This document shows, in pieces, positions 7,822-13,733 of a DNA stretch of 23,016 nucleotides. The position numbers and the translations under genes were made by a program. Position 1 is the first letter of the stretch, and the number at the start of each line of letters is the position of its first letter. The DNA is from a virus. The notes under the pieces are model-generated. The model saw only the letters and a list, made by a program, of their open reading frames with translations, did not search any database and was not told where the DNA came from. The DNA is taken from IMG/VR virus record IMGVR_UViG_3300034166_000236, positions 1 through 23,016 of that record; one strand, given 5' to 3'.

Positions 7822-8028
7822 TTATAATCTTACTGTTTTTGGTTTATTTCTTTGGTTAAAAGGTGTTGGATTAGGCAACATAATAACACCTTCGGTATGT
7901 AATTTTATTAATCTTCTATAGTTTAATCTCAATGCGACACTCAAATCTTTACGTGTTGCTTCTGGGGTTTTTTCTAAATATTCTTTAATTAAATTAGCAT
8001 GCTTTAAATCATCAAGTTGTGTATACAT
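7822..8028 (-). CDS. Small HTH-like protein
   Basis: A 68-residue basic protein. Residues 24-50 (ATRKDLSVALRLNYRRLIKL) look like a helix-turn-helix in a winged-helix setting, followed by a short basic tail. A strong SD (AGGAG) precedes the ATG. It may bind DNA as a small regulator of the leftward operon. The 60 bases downstream (7762-7821) are non-coding and A/T-rich, with no clear terminator. Confidence 0.5.
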   Translation of the reverse strand: MYTQLDDLKHANLIKEYLEKTPEATRKDLSVALRLNYRRLIKLHTEGVIMLPNPTPFNQRNKPKTVRL

Positions 8029-8036
8029 ATTTTCTC

Positions 8037-8243
8037 CTATAGTCTAGTTTGCTCGAAACATTCTAGATGACTTTTAGCAAAGATATTAGGTTTAATTTCT
8101 TCGTATAATTCACCTTGAATACATTTTAAATTCATACTGTATTGTTTAACAGTACATTTATATTCCATAATTCCCCATGTAATTGCTGACCCAATAATAA
8201 TACCAACAATTAGTTCAGCAGTACCTTTCCATTTATAATCCAT
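8037..8243 (-). CDS. Small single-TM protein
   Basis: A 68-residue protein with one TM helix at about residues 9-25 (AELIVGIIIGSAITWGIM) and a polar tail with three Cys. It overlaps the upstream gene by 11 bases and is followed 8 bases later by the HTH-like gene. No family recognised; it could be an inner-membrane early protein. Confidence 0.5.
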   Translation of the reverse strand: MDYKWKGTAELIVGIIIGSAITWGIMEYKCTVKQYSMNLKCIQGELYEEIKPNIFAKSHLECFEQTRL

Positions 8244-8472
8244 TGTTAGCCTCTACAAGACGTTTACTATCATATTTAGATAATACTTTATATTCCTCTA
8301 TGGGTTCACCAGGAACTAATGGTGTTATCTTAATATGATGCGTTGTATTTTTTAGGTCGTTTAAATATGAAAGCTGATTAGGATGAAATGACCATAAATA
8401 AGACTTCTTTAAATCACCAGACCTAACATCAAACTCCTCATAAAGCCATGCTACAGGTTCTTTTTTAGCCAT
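8233..8472 (-). CDS. Conserved small phage protein
   Basis: A 79-residue protein starting MAKKEPVAWLYEEFD. The 'EPVAWLYE' opening recurs in many small phage proteins of unknown role. It has no TM helix. Its ATG shares a base with the stop of the SleB-like gene (TAATG), and its end overlaps the TM-protein gene by 11 bases, so translation is probably coupled. Confidence 0.55.
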   Translation of the reverse strand: MAKKEPVAWLYEEFDVRSGDLKKSYLWSFHPNQLSYLNDLKNTTHHIKITPLVPGEPIEEYKVLSKYDSKRLVEANNGL

Positions 8473-8855
8473 TAGTAAAACACCATCCTTCCTATGTGCG
8501 TTTTTTTGCGTTTACCAAACCATTCTTTTTTTTGCGGTATTGAGTCATCATGGAAATATAAAGCATTTGCAACTGGGTTAGCATGTTTATTATGGACAAT
8601 CGTATCAATAACCAAAAGTTTAGTTTCCAAATACGCCCTTTCATTAATGGGTAAATGACGTTCATCCGTAACCCCAATAAACTGACCATTAGCATAAACA
8701 ACAGAACATACATCACGACCCCAATAACCAGTATGTAACCTATTACGTATAACATTTATAACACCTACCTTTTCTTCTAGTGTTCTATTATTAACTTCAT
8801 GGTACACCGCTGTCGCATAACATGAAACGTCTAATTCTAAGTTATGTATATCCAT
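8472..8855 (-). CDS. SleB-like cell wall hydrolase
   Basis: A 127-residue protein of the Hydrolase_2 (SleB) type. It has AVYHE with the probable catalytic Glu (E20), the helix EEKVGVINVIRNRL, CSVVYANGQF, and a C-terminal ALYFHDD ... GRMVFY segment, all in the order known for this family of lytic transglycosylase-like enzymes. It covers the catalytic domain only and has no signal peptide. It lies in the early-type leftward operon, not with the lysis genes, so a role other than final lysis is possible. It overlaps both neighbours. Confidence 0.75.
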   Translation of the reverse strand: MDIHNLELDVSCYATAVYHEVNNRTLEEKVGVINVIRNRLHTGYWGRDVCSVVYANGQFIGVTDERHLPINERAYLETKLLVIDTIVHNKHANPVANALYFHDDSIPQKKEWFGKRKKTHIGRMVFY

Positions 8856-9033
8856 TAGATTTATTTTGAATTAAATTTTTATTCATTAATGCAACTTGTT
8901 GAATTTCAAATTTATTTTTATTATTTATTAAATTTAATTTTGACTCAGCTTTTGCTTTATGAATATATAAACATTCATCTAATGGTGATTTGTCATGTTT
9001 AAATACAATTGCCCATCTTGTAAAAATTGTCAT
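8842..9033 (-). CDS. Small hypothetical protein
   Basis: A 63-residue basic protein (Lys/Asn-rich C-terminal half). Residues 1-30 form a compact strand-helix unit (FTRWAIVFKHDKSPLDECLY). AAAAGG precedes the ATG with good spacing, and the gene overlaps the SleB-like gene by 14 bases. Function unknown. Confidence 0.5.
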   Translation of the reverse strand: MTIFTRWAIVFKHDKSPLDECLYIHKAKAESKLNLINNKNKFEIQQVALMNKNLIQNKSNGYT

Positions 9034-9106
9034 TATATTTGCCTTTTAAATAATTTACTAGTATAAACTTAATGTATTTACAGTATATTTTAAGTCTTAA
9101 ATTTTA

Positions 9107-9112
9107 TATAAT
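9107..9112 (+). promoter_or_regulatory. -10 box of the pqqA promoter
   Basis: A consensus TATAAT lies 48 bases upstream of the pqqA start in a 126-bp non-coding gap (9034-9159). No good -35 is seen at 16-18 bases; the region upstream is nearly pure A/T and could act as an UP element. A start near 9119 would give a leader of about 41 bases. Confidence 0.5.
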
Positions 9113-9159
9113 CTTATTGTATTGTGCAATTATGCATATACATTTTAAGGAGAAATATT

Positions 9160-9231
9160 ATGTGGACAACTCCAGCAGCTACAGAAATGCGTTTTGGCTT
9201 TGAAGTCACAATGTATGTAATGAATAAGTAA
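9160..9231 (+). CDS. pqqA: PqqA, PQQ precursor peptide
   Basis: A 23-residue peptide beginning MWTTPAATEMRFGF and containing E15-V-T-M-Y19, then ending Asn-Lys. PqqA peptides of this type (23 residues, Trp at 2, Pro at 5, R11, G13) provide the Glu15 and Tyr19 that PqqE, with PqqD, joins by a C-C bond to make PQQ. Both key residues and their spacing are intact here. AAGGAG (9147-9152) lies 7 bases before the ATG, an ideal site. The gene is on the opposite strand to all genes from 6863 to 13610 and has its own -10 box, as a moron would. No pqqB-E is present, so host enzymes would be needed. Confidence 0.9.
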   Translation: MWTTPAATEMRFGFEVTMYVMNK

Positions 9232-9240
9232 TTGCATTAT

Positions 9241-9268
9241 GAGGACATGTCTAAAAAGGCATGTCTTC
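9241..9268. other. Hairpin just after pqqA
   Basis: GAGGACATG (9241-9249) pairs with CATGTCTTC (9260-9268), 9 bp with one G-U, around a 10-base loop. It begins 9 bases after the pqqA stop. Its right arm is also the coding end of the minus-strand SSB-like gene, whose stop is in the loop. There is no T-tract on either side, so it may protect the 3' end or slow transcription rather than terminate it. Confidence 0.4.
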
Positions 9269-9487
9269 ACCTTCTGCCGCAGGTTTACTATATTCCGTGT
9301 TTTTGTTTTCTTTTAATTGTACAGTGCCTGAAACAAACTTACCTTTTGCGCTTTCGCGTATCCAACCTGATAGTCTAAATTCAATACCATCAACATTCAT
9401 ATTCCCAGTCCAATCTGGTCGTTTTGGGTTTTCACCCTTGTCATTAACAAATAATGTAAATGTGTTTGTGTTATCATACTGTGCCAT
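9251..9487 (-). CDS. SSB-like ssDNA-binding protein with acidic C-tip
   Basis: A 78-residue protein; the ATG at 9487 has AAGGAG upstream and is preferred to longer starts. The body is beta-rich (TFTLFVNDKGENPKRPDWTG ... GIEFRLSGWIRES), of the size of a minimal OB-like fold. The last seven residues, EGEDMPF, closely copy the acidic Pro-Phe tip of bacterial SSB that recruits repair and replication proteins. It sits directly downstream of an exonuclease and an annealing protein. SSB-like function is inferred from the tip and the context; I do not recognise a canonical SSB domain. Confidence 0.6.
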   Translation of the reverse strand: MAQYDNTNTFTLFVNDKGENPKRPDWTGNMNVDGIEFRLSGWIRESAKGKFVSGTVQLKENKNTEYSKPAAEGEDMPF

Positions 9488-9488
9488 G

Positions 9489-10040
9489 CTAGTTCTCCTT
9501 AGTGTAAATAGGTTTTTTCTTCCATCGTGTTGGTTCTGTGTCAGACTCAACAAATTGCATAAATTCTAATAATAATGGTTTGTACCACTCTAACCATTTA
9601 TCATCTTTCTTAACTAACTCTACAGTTATACCACTTGGGGTCCAAACACTAAACCATCCTTGTTCACGATCGCAGCAATGTATTTGCATTTGAACTTGCC
9701 AATAATATCTATCTGGTATTCCATCATAAAATTCTTGTGTAAATGGACATTTAAACTCTACTGGGTCACCATTGTAAAATGCATCAGGACTAGCACCTAT
9801 AGGTAAACTATTATGCACTATAAGTTTATTACCTGATTCGCATATATCACTCATACTTTTTTCAAACTCAGACAAAGCATCTTTCTCATGTAAATTACCC
9901 CATTCAGTCATTTCATTGCCTTCAAATGGAGCTTCTCTTAAAGTCATTTGACGCCAAAGTTTTTGTCTTTCGTTTACAGAAGCCCAAGCATTAGATGCTG
10001 TTACAATATTATGCCTACGTTTATCTAGCAAATGACTCAT
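9489..10040 (-). CDS. YqaJ-type recombination exonuclease
   Basis: A 183-residue nuclease of the lambda-exonuclease/YqaJ class. Motifs: TEWGNLHEKDAL with E52, GASPDAFY with D86, and VEFKCP with E95-x-K97, followed by Q115/Q117 in YYWQVQMQIH. It would degrade one strand of dsDNA 5' to 3' and hand the ssDNA to the annealing protein encoded just upstream (ATGA overlap of 4 bases). Together they form a Red-type recombination pair. Confidence 0.88.
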   Translation of the reverse strand: MSHLLDKRRHNIVTASNAWASVNERQKLWRQMTLREAPFEGNEMTEWGNLHEKDALSEFEKSMSDICESGNKLIVHNSLPIGASPDAFYNGDPVEFKCPFTQEFYDGIPDRYYWQVQMQIHCCDREQGWFSVWTPSGITVELVKKDDKWLEWYKPLLLEFMQFVESDTEPTRWKKKPIYTKEN

Positions 10041-10558
10041 GCTGCTTTCTTAAGTTCATTGGCATAGTCACGTAATTTATCTTGCATTTGAGGTGTAAGT
10101 TTAAAAAATGCTTCTTTTAATTTACCATCATTGTTTGCTGTATATAAACCAACTTTAGCTAATTCAATATCTTTTTCTGTAATAACTTCTTCAACTTTTT
10201 CAGACTCTGGGATATCTTCACCGCTGTATATATATAACCCAATGCCATGTAATGCAATAGCTTTAGCTAAACAACGCTGCATAGCAGTATTAACTGCCAT
10301 AGCATCAGGGTTAATAATTGCTTTATTGCGATAATCTAACACAGGTAGTTGCGCTGTCATTATTTTACCAAACGCAGTAACAGAACAAAATACCATTAAA
10401 GTATCACCAAACTGTTTAGGTTCTTTATAGTCCCATGTAGCAGATGGATCTTGCTGCAGTAATGTATCTACTGCCCATGCCCATGATAAATATGATAGAC
10501 CGTTTTTCTTTTCAATATGTTCATTAACATTAATCTTGCGTAGTTCTGTGTATTTCAT
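10037..10558 (-). CDS. Sak3-type single-strand annealing protein (DUF1071)
   Basis: A 173-residue protein. The N-terminal signature INVNEHIEKKNGLSYLSWAW and the later VNTAMQRCLAKAIALHGIGL match the DUF1071/Sak3 family of phage recombinases, which anneal complementary ssDNA. Residues 115-173 form a helical tail. Its partner exonuclease follows with a 4-base overlap and an SSB-like gene follows that, a standard recombination order. Confidence 0.8.
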   Translation of the reverse strand: MKYTELRKINVNEHIEKKNGLSYLSWAWAVDTLLQQDPSATWDYKEPKQFGDTLMVFCSVTAFGKIMTAQLPVLDYRNKAIINPDAMAVNTAMQRCLAKAIALHGIGLYIYSGEDIPESEKVEEVITEKDIELAKVGLYTANNDGKLKEAFFKLTPQMQDKLRDYANELKKAA

Positions 10559-10682
10559 TTACATTCTCCGATTGTCTTAAGTTTTGTATCGCTCTTTGTT
10601 GTCTTTCAAACCTGTCATTATCATCTTTTAATTCTTGAGTAGCTAGTTGAATTTGCATAATAATTGCGTCTAAATCATCCAT
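10530..10682 (-). CDS. Small coiled-coil protein
   Basis: A 50-codon frame with GGAG 8 bases before the ATG. The product is charged and helical (QLATQELKDDNDRFERQQRA), probably a coiled coil. It overlaps the upstream gene by 13 bases and the annealing-protein gene by 29 bases in another frame. The overlaps and SD support it, but the product is short and has no known family. Confidence 0.45.
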   Translation of the reverse strand: MDDLDAIIMQIQLATQELKDDNDRFERQQRAIQNLRQSENVNEIHRTTQD

Positions 10683-10876
10683 TCTAATACTCCATAAAAT
10701 AATATTACAATTAAAAATAATAACACACCTTGTTTAAAATCACGTTGCTTTTCTAATTCACTTTTTATGGGTTTATATTCAACACCATATCTTTCACGGT
10801 ATGTTCTAGGAGTTTTAAAGTGCCATTGGTTATACCATGTATAATGTTTATCTTTATTCCAACCCCAATTATCCAT
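10670..10876 (-). CDS. Small tail-anchored membrane protein
   Basis: A 68-residue protein from the ATG at 10876 (another ATG is at 10879 in the same frame). The N-terminal part is rich in Trp, Tyr, Asn and Lys (NWGWNKDKHYTWYNQW); residues about 51-66 form a C-terminal TM helix (VLLFLIVILFYGVLEW). The start overlaps the end of the upstream 36-codon gene by 8 bases. Function unknown. Confidence 0.5.
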   Translation of the reverse strand: MDNWGWNKDKHYTWYNQWHFKTPRTYRERYGVEYKPIKSELEKQRDFKQGVLLFLIVILFYGVLEWMI

Positions 10877-10979
10877 CATGTTTCTCTTGTTGTTCAAGTT
10901 GATGCTGCTCTTCTAATTCTTTTTGACGCCAAAATTCTTGTTGGTCTAAATATTCATCATAATCTAACCATCGTTCCAT
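10869..10979 (-). CDS. 36-residue Gln/Glu-rich peptide
   Basis: Preceded by GGGGGA at good spacing, and its ATG shares a base with the stop of the upstream peptide gene (TAATG). The product is very rich in Gln and Glu after residue 12 (DQQEFWRQKELEEQHQ) and would be a short helix. The linked starts and stops on both sides make it a probable real gene. Confidence 0.45.
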   Translation of the reverse strand: MERWLDYDEYLDQQEFWRQKELEEQHQLEQQEKHDG

Positions 10980-11074
10980 TATATAAGTCCCCCAACTTTA
11001 CCCATCATATATATACAAAAAGCTACATAAAGCCAAAAAGCAATCGCACTTAATATCATTGTTCGTAATTTCAT
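10979..11074 (-). CDS. 31-residue membrane peptide
   Basis: The first frame after the internal leftward promoter at 11105-11133, with GGGGA 6 bases before the ATG. The peptide is almost entirely one TM helix (MILSALAFW-like, residues 6-24) with a basic N-terminus and a Gly-rich end. Small hydrophobic peptides early in phage operons are common, but their roles are rarely known. Confidence 0.45.
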   Translation of the reverse strand: MKLRTMILSAIAFWLYVAFCIYMMGKVGGLI

Positions 11075-11104
11075 ATAATCCCCATATTTAATTAACGTAA
11101 AGAT

Positions 11105-11133
11105 ATTCTACACTTGTTATTTTGAAATGTACA
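11105..11133 (-). promoter_or_regulatory. Internal leftward promoter
   Basis: On the minus strand TGTACA (11128-11133) stands 17 bases before TAGAAT (11105-11110). It lies in the 82-bp gap between the dCMP deaminase gene and the 31-residue peptide gene. The -35 is part of a 23-bp element also found at the leftward promoter near 13.67 kb. Confidence 0.5.
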
Positions 11134-11146
11134 CACTTTTTTTCAA
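11124..11146. repeat. 23-bp promoter-linked element, copy 1
   Basis: Identical to 13665-13687 at 21 of 23 positions; the shared core on the plus strand is ACACTTTTTTTCAA. Read leftward it gives an A-tract followed by GTGT and a -35 box. Confidence 0.6.
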
Positions 11147-11156
11147 TATTTGTAAG

Positions 11157-11603
11157 TTATTGATTTTTAACAACTTTTATTGTATCCCATATTCTACCTC
11201 CTTGTTCCCATAGGCGTTGACTTACTTCAGAATGAGGATAAGGTTCTGCCATAACAAGTCTTTTACATCCTGTGTTAAGTAATACTTTAATACAATGCAC
11301 ACAAGGTGCTGTAGTGCAATATGCTGTATATATTTCTTTTACATCTTTACAATTAATAACAGCATTCATTTCGGCATGAATAGATTCACATTTATCAAGA
11401 CCTTGACCTGATTCATAATAAGCGCCTTCACATGGAATATCTATACAATGATCAAAACCAGATGGCACGCCGTTATAACCTGTAGCAAGTACTTGATTTT
11501 CTTTTGACACAAGAATACAACCAACTTTACGGCGTATACATGTACCTCTTGATGCTGCAAGTTTTGCCATAGTTATAAAATATTTGTCTATACTAGGTCT
11601 CAT
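11157..11603 (-). CDS. Deoxycytidylate (dCMP) deaminase
   Basis: A 148-residue zinc enzyme converting dCMP to dUMP. H76-A-E78 (zinc ligand and proton shuttle) and P100-C101-V-H-C104 (zinc ligands) are intact, and the phage/dCMP-type insert with extra His/Cys (FDHCIDIPCEGAYY) is present. I took the ATG at 11603, which matches the family's usual N-terminus (RPSIDKYFITMAKLAASRGT) and overlaps the upstream gene by 11 bases. It would feed dUMP to the thymidylate-synthase-like protein or remove dCMP. Confidence 0.9.
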   Translation of the reverse strand: MRPSIDKYFITMAKLAASRGTCIRRKVGCILVSKENQVLATGYNGVPSGFDHCIDIPCEGAYYESGQGLDKCESIHAEMNAVINCKDVKEIYTAYCTTAPCVHCIKVLLNTGCKRLVMAEPYPHSEVSQRLWEQGGRIWDTIKVVKNQ

Positions 11604-12360
11604 TATGCAACCATTTAATAAATTCACCGCCATGCGATGGATATAAACCATTTAATAATTGCTGCGCATCAGATAAATCAATCTTTGGTCTTTTTATTTC
11701 ATAAAATGTATCTTTATGTAATATTGTATCTAACATATTAAAATGCCGTTCATATACATGAAATGATTCTACAAAATGATGATATCGACCTTGCGGTATA
11801 TTAAGTGCGACAGCCACAATTTCCCAACATAAATTAAAAAATGGTAAGTCATTACCTAAACCATAAATAGCATCTTGACTACGCATGTGTACAGTCATAT
11901 TTAAAACACCATCTCTAATTCTAAAACCTAAAGTGGATGTACAAGGTACATCATTATTATCAGAAAACAAATGTTGATGAGAATTAAATATAGATACCAA
12001 TGCGCGGCGTGAGTCTTTATCTCTTGTTAATTCATTAACTACAAAACCAAGACCAGCTTTAGTAAATAAATAGTAACCATAATTACTATGCAATTTTCCA
12101 TTAGTTACACATTTTTTCCATATTGCAGCTTCATTACAAATACTCAAGTCTTCTAAACTACCTTTAAAATACCATTGAATTTCTTTTTTAATATAATTTA
12201 TATTTAACTTACGTGATTCAAAATTAATAAATTTATGATATGGTAAAAAATCTATATGATAATTTTCTAGTTCTTTTGTTAACATTCCACGTGGTGAGCG
12301 TTCTTTACCTCTTACATGTAAATCTCTGTAAATTTTTGTATACAATAGTTTTTCATTCAT
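11593..12360 (-). CDS. Thymidylate synthase / pyrimidine hydroxymethylase-family protein
   Basis: A 255-residue protein of the ThyA superfamily. The catalytic Cys is C140 (DVPCTSTLGFRI), the phosphate-binding R160-S-Q-D163 follows, and H201-V-Y-E-R-H is the nucleotide-binding end motif. The usual Asn after GLPF that reads the uracil ring in ThyA aligns with D171 (YGLGNDLPFF); Asp at that site is the known switch in T4 dCMP hydroxymethylase. The His after the catalytic Cys is also replaced by Thr. Substrate could therefore be dCMP rather than dUMP. Similar proteins are often simply called thymidylate synthase in phages. Confidence 0.8.
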   Translation of the reverse strand: MNEKLLYTKIYRDLHVRGKERSPRGMLTKELENYHIDFLPYHKFINFESRKLNINYIKKEIQWYFKGSLEDLSICNEAAIWKKCVTNGKLHSNYGYYLFTKAGLGFVVNELTRDKDSRRALVSIFNSHQHLFSDNNDVPCTSTLGFRIRDGVLNMTVHMRSQDAIYGLGNDLPFFNLCWEIVAVALNIPQGRYHHFVESFHVYERHFNMLDTILHKDTFYEIKRPKIDLSDAQQLLNGLYPSHGGEFIKWLHNET

Positions 12361-12371
12361 AGTAGATTCCG

Positions 12372-12758
12372 TTATACACTTTCAATAATACGTTTTAAGT
12401 CAGGACCTACCCAACCTTGTGGTTTAACAACATCTAATGAATTTTTACGCTTTGACTGTGATGCATCAGATGCTCTTACTTTATCCATATTTGAACGTTG
12501 TACTTCATCCCATAGTTGCTGCCAAGGTAAACCCATCATATATGCAGTTCCCATTGCAACATAAACAATATCAACCAATGCATCTGCCATACCTACTACA
12601 TCATCCAAATTTGCACTTAAAATAAATTCATTTAACTCTTCTTCCAAAAAATGTGCGCGATATGCCTGAGTAGATTTATCTAATGCTATAGGTTTACCTT
12701 CATATTTCAAACCAAATTTGTTATGAAATTCAACTACATCTTGATAATTTGTCTTCAT
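12372..12758 (-). CDS. MazG-like nucleotide pyrophosphohydrolase
   Basis: A 128-residue all-alpha NTP pyrophosphatase. Metal ligands are in place: E40-x3-E44 in LEEELNEF and D59-x3-D63 in ADALVDIVYVAMG, followed by EVQRSNMDKV, typical of phage MazG/PRA-PH-like proteins. Such enzymes cleave (d)NTPs to monophosphates, which would supply substrates for the dCMP deaminase and thymidylate-synthase-like protein encoded next. AAAAGGA precedes the ATG. Confidence 0.8.
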   Translation of the reverse strand: MKTNYQDVVEFHNKFGLKYEGKPIALDKSTQAYRAHFLEEELNEFILSANLDDVVGMADALVDIVYVAMGTAYMMGLPWQQLWDEVQRSNMDKVRASDASQSKRKNSLDVVKPQGWVGPDLKRIIESV

Positions 12759-12767
12759 ATAATCCTT

Positions 12768-13610
12768 TTAAATTAATAATTCTTGCCATTTGCTACTACT
12801 GCCCCATGGTCCTTCCACATCTTTTAAACTTGGAAATAATCTTGGGTTTCTTTCTGGATTAAACTTTAATTCCCAAATACAATTTCTTGATAAATGTGGA
12901 AATAATGGTGCAAAAATTGTTGCTAAATAATTAGAGTCATAATATGTTTTAAATTTATCAAATATTTGTTTTAAATCTTCAGTTAAATAATCTTTATAAT
13001 CTTTAATTGATGCAAATGTACCCCAATGACCAACAATTTCCCAACCTGTATCTTCTAATGCTGCTCCAAATGCATTATATGTCATTTCATTAACATGGTT
13101 TGCTGCAGCACCAACTTTACTGTCATAACATGGAGTAGATAAAAAAACTGTTCCTCCTTGTTCTATTAACTTAGAAAAGTTTAACATCATTCTTCTGCAA
13201 TGCTCAGGTTCTATATGTTCTAAAACTTCAAAACAAACTATAACGTTTGGTTGGTAATTTAATTTATCTACAGTTAACAAAGCGGCATCTGTTTCAGATA
13301 ATAGTTGATGAGGTTTCCATGTTGACGTAGCAAAATGTTGAGGCATTTCTATTTTAGAAACATCAGCTGCAGCATAAAACAATGGAGCAAGTCTTGAAGA
13401 ATGTAATAATTTTGCTAATGGCATTTCTTTACCGCATCCTATATCAAGTATTTTAGCTGTTTTATATCTACCATTTGCAGATATCCATTTTACTACATGA
13501 GTCCATCTTAAGCAATGAGCAATGTAATCTCTATGTAAAAACCCTCTCGTTTCAGCCTGATCTATACTTAAAAATGTTTTATCTATTGCTTTTCCAAATT
13601 CATTTGCCAT
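12768..13610 (-). CDS. Class I SAM-dependent methyltransferase
   Basis: A 280-residue protein starting at the ATG at 13610, which has GGAGATAAGA before it. Motif I is ILDIGCG (residues 54-60) and motif IV-like VIVCFEVLEHI (123-133) is of the UbiG/Methyltransf_11 type. There is no DPPY/NPPY motif, so a standard DNA amino-methyltransferase is unlikely. The C-terminal third (about 200-280) is not recognised. It is the first gene of the leftward operon, directly after the leftward promoter. Its target (small molecule, protein or base) is unknown. Confidence 0.75.
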   Translation of the reverse strand: MANEFGKAIDKTFLSIDQAETRGFLHRDYIAHCLRWTHVVKWISANGRYKTAKILDIGCGKEMPLAKLLHSSRLAPLFYAAADVSKIEMPQHFATSTWKPHQLLSETDAALLTVDKLNYQPNVIVCFEVLEHIEPEHCRRMMLNFSKLIEQGGTVFLSTPCYDSKVGAAANHVNEMTYNAFGAALEDTGWEIVGHWGTFASIKDYKDYLTEDLKQIFDKFKTYYDSNYLATIFAPLFPHLSRNCIWELKFNPERNPRLFPSLKDVEGPWGSSSKWQELLI

Positions 13611-13644
13611 TCTTATCTCCAATGTTGATATAAATTACAATATA

Positions 13645-13674
13645 ATCATATATTATAACTATAGGAAAAGTAAA
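13645..13674 (-). promoter_or_regulatory. Main leftward early promoter
   Basis: Minus strand: TTTACT (13669-13674), 18-base spacer, TATGAT (13645-13650). It lies 35 bases before the methyltransferase start and would drive the whole leftward block. The -35 is within the 23-bp element shared with 11124-11146. Confidence 0.55.
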
Positions 13675-13687
13675 CACTTTTTTTCAA
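13665..13687. repeat. 23-bp promoter-linked element, copy 2
   Basis: Matches 11124-11146 at 21 of 23 positions. Here it lies between the leftward -10 and the rightward -10 boxes, so it could influence both promoters. Confidence 0.6.
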
Positions 13688-13696
13688 ATTGTGTGA

Positions 13697-13702
13697 TATA
13701 AT
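13697..13702 (+). promoter_or_regulatory. -10 box of the rightward early promoter
   Basis: TATAAT 32 bases before the first rightward gene, within TCAAATTGTG..ATATAAT. The same arrangement of TCAAA, TTGT and ATATAAT recurs at the late promoter (17164-17182). The -35 is weak (ACACTT at 17 bases), so an activator is possible. Confidence 0.5.
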
Positions 13703-13733
13703 ATTTTTTATCAATTTTTTAAGGAGAAATGAT

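Noticed and set aside
8492-8755. 87-codon minus-strand ORF inside the SleB-like gene
   Set aside because: Alternative frame of a recognised hydrolase; hydrophobic shadow with no start signal.
9261-9569. 102-codon plus-strand ORF over the SSB-like gene
   Set aside because: It is the antisense shadow of the SSB-like and exonuclease genes, has no SD and no coding character.
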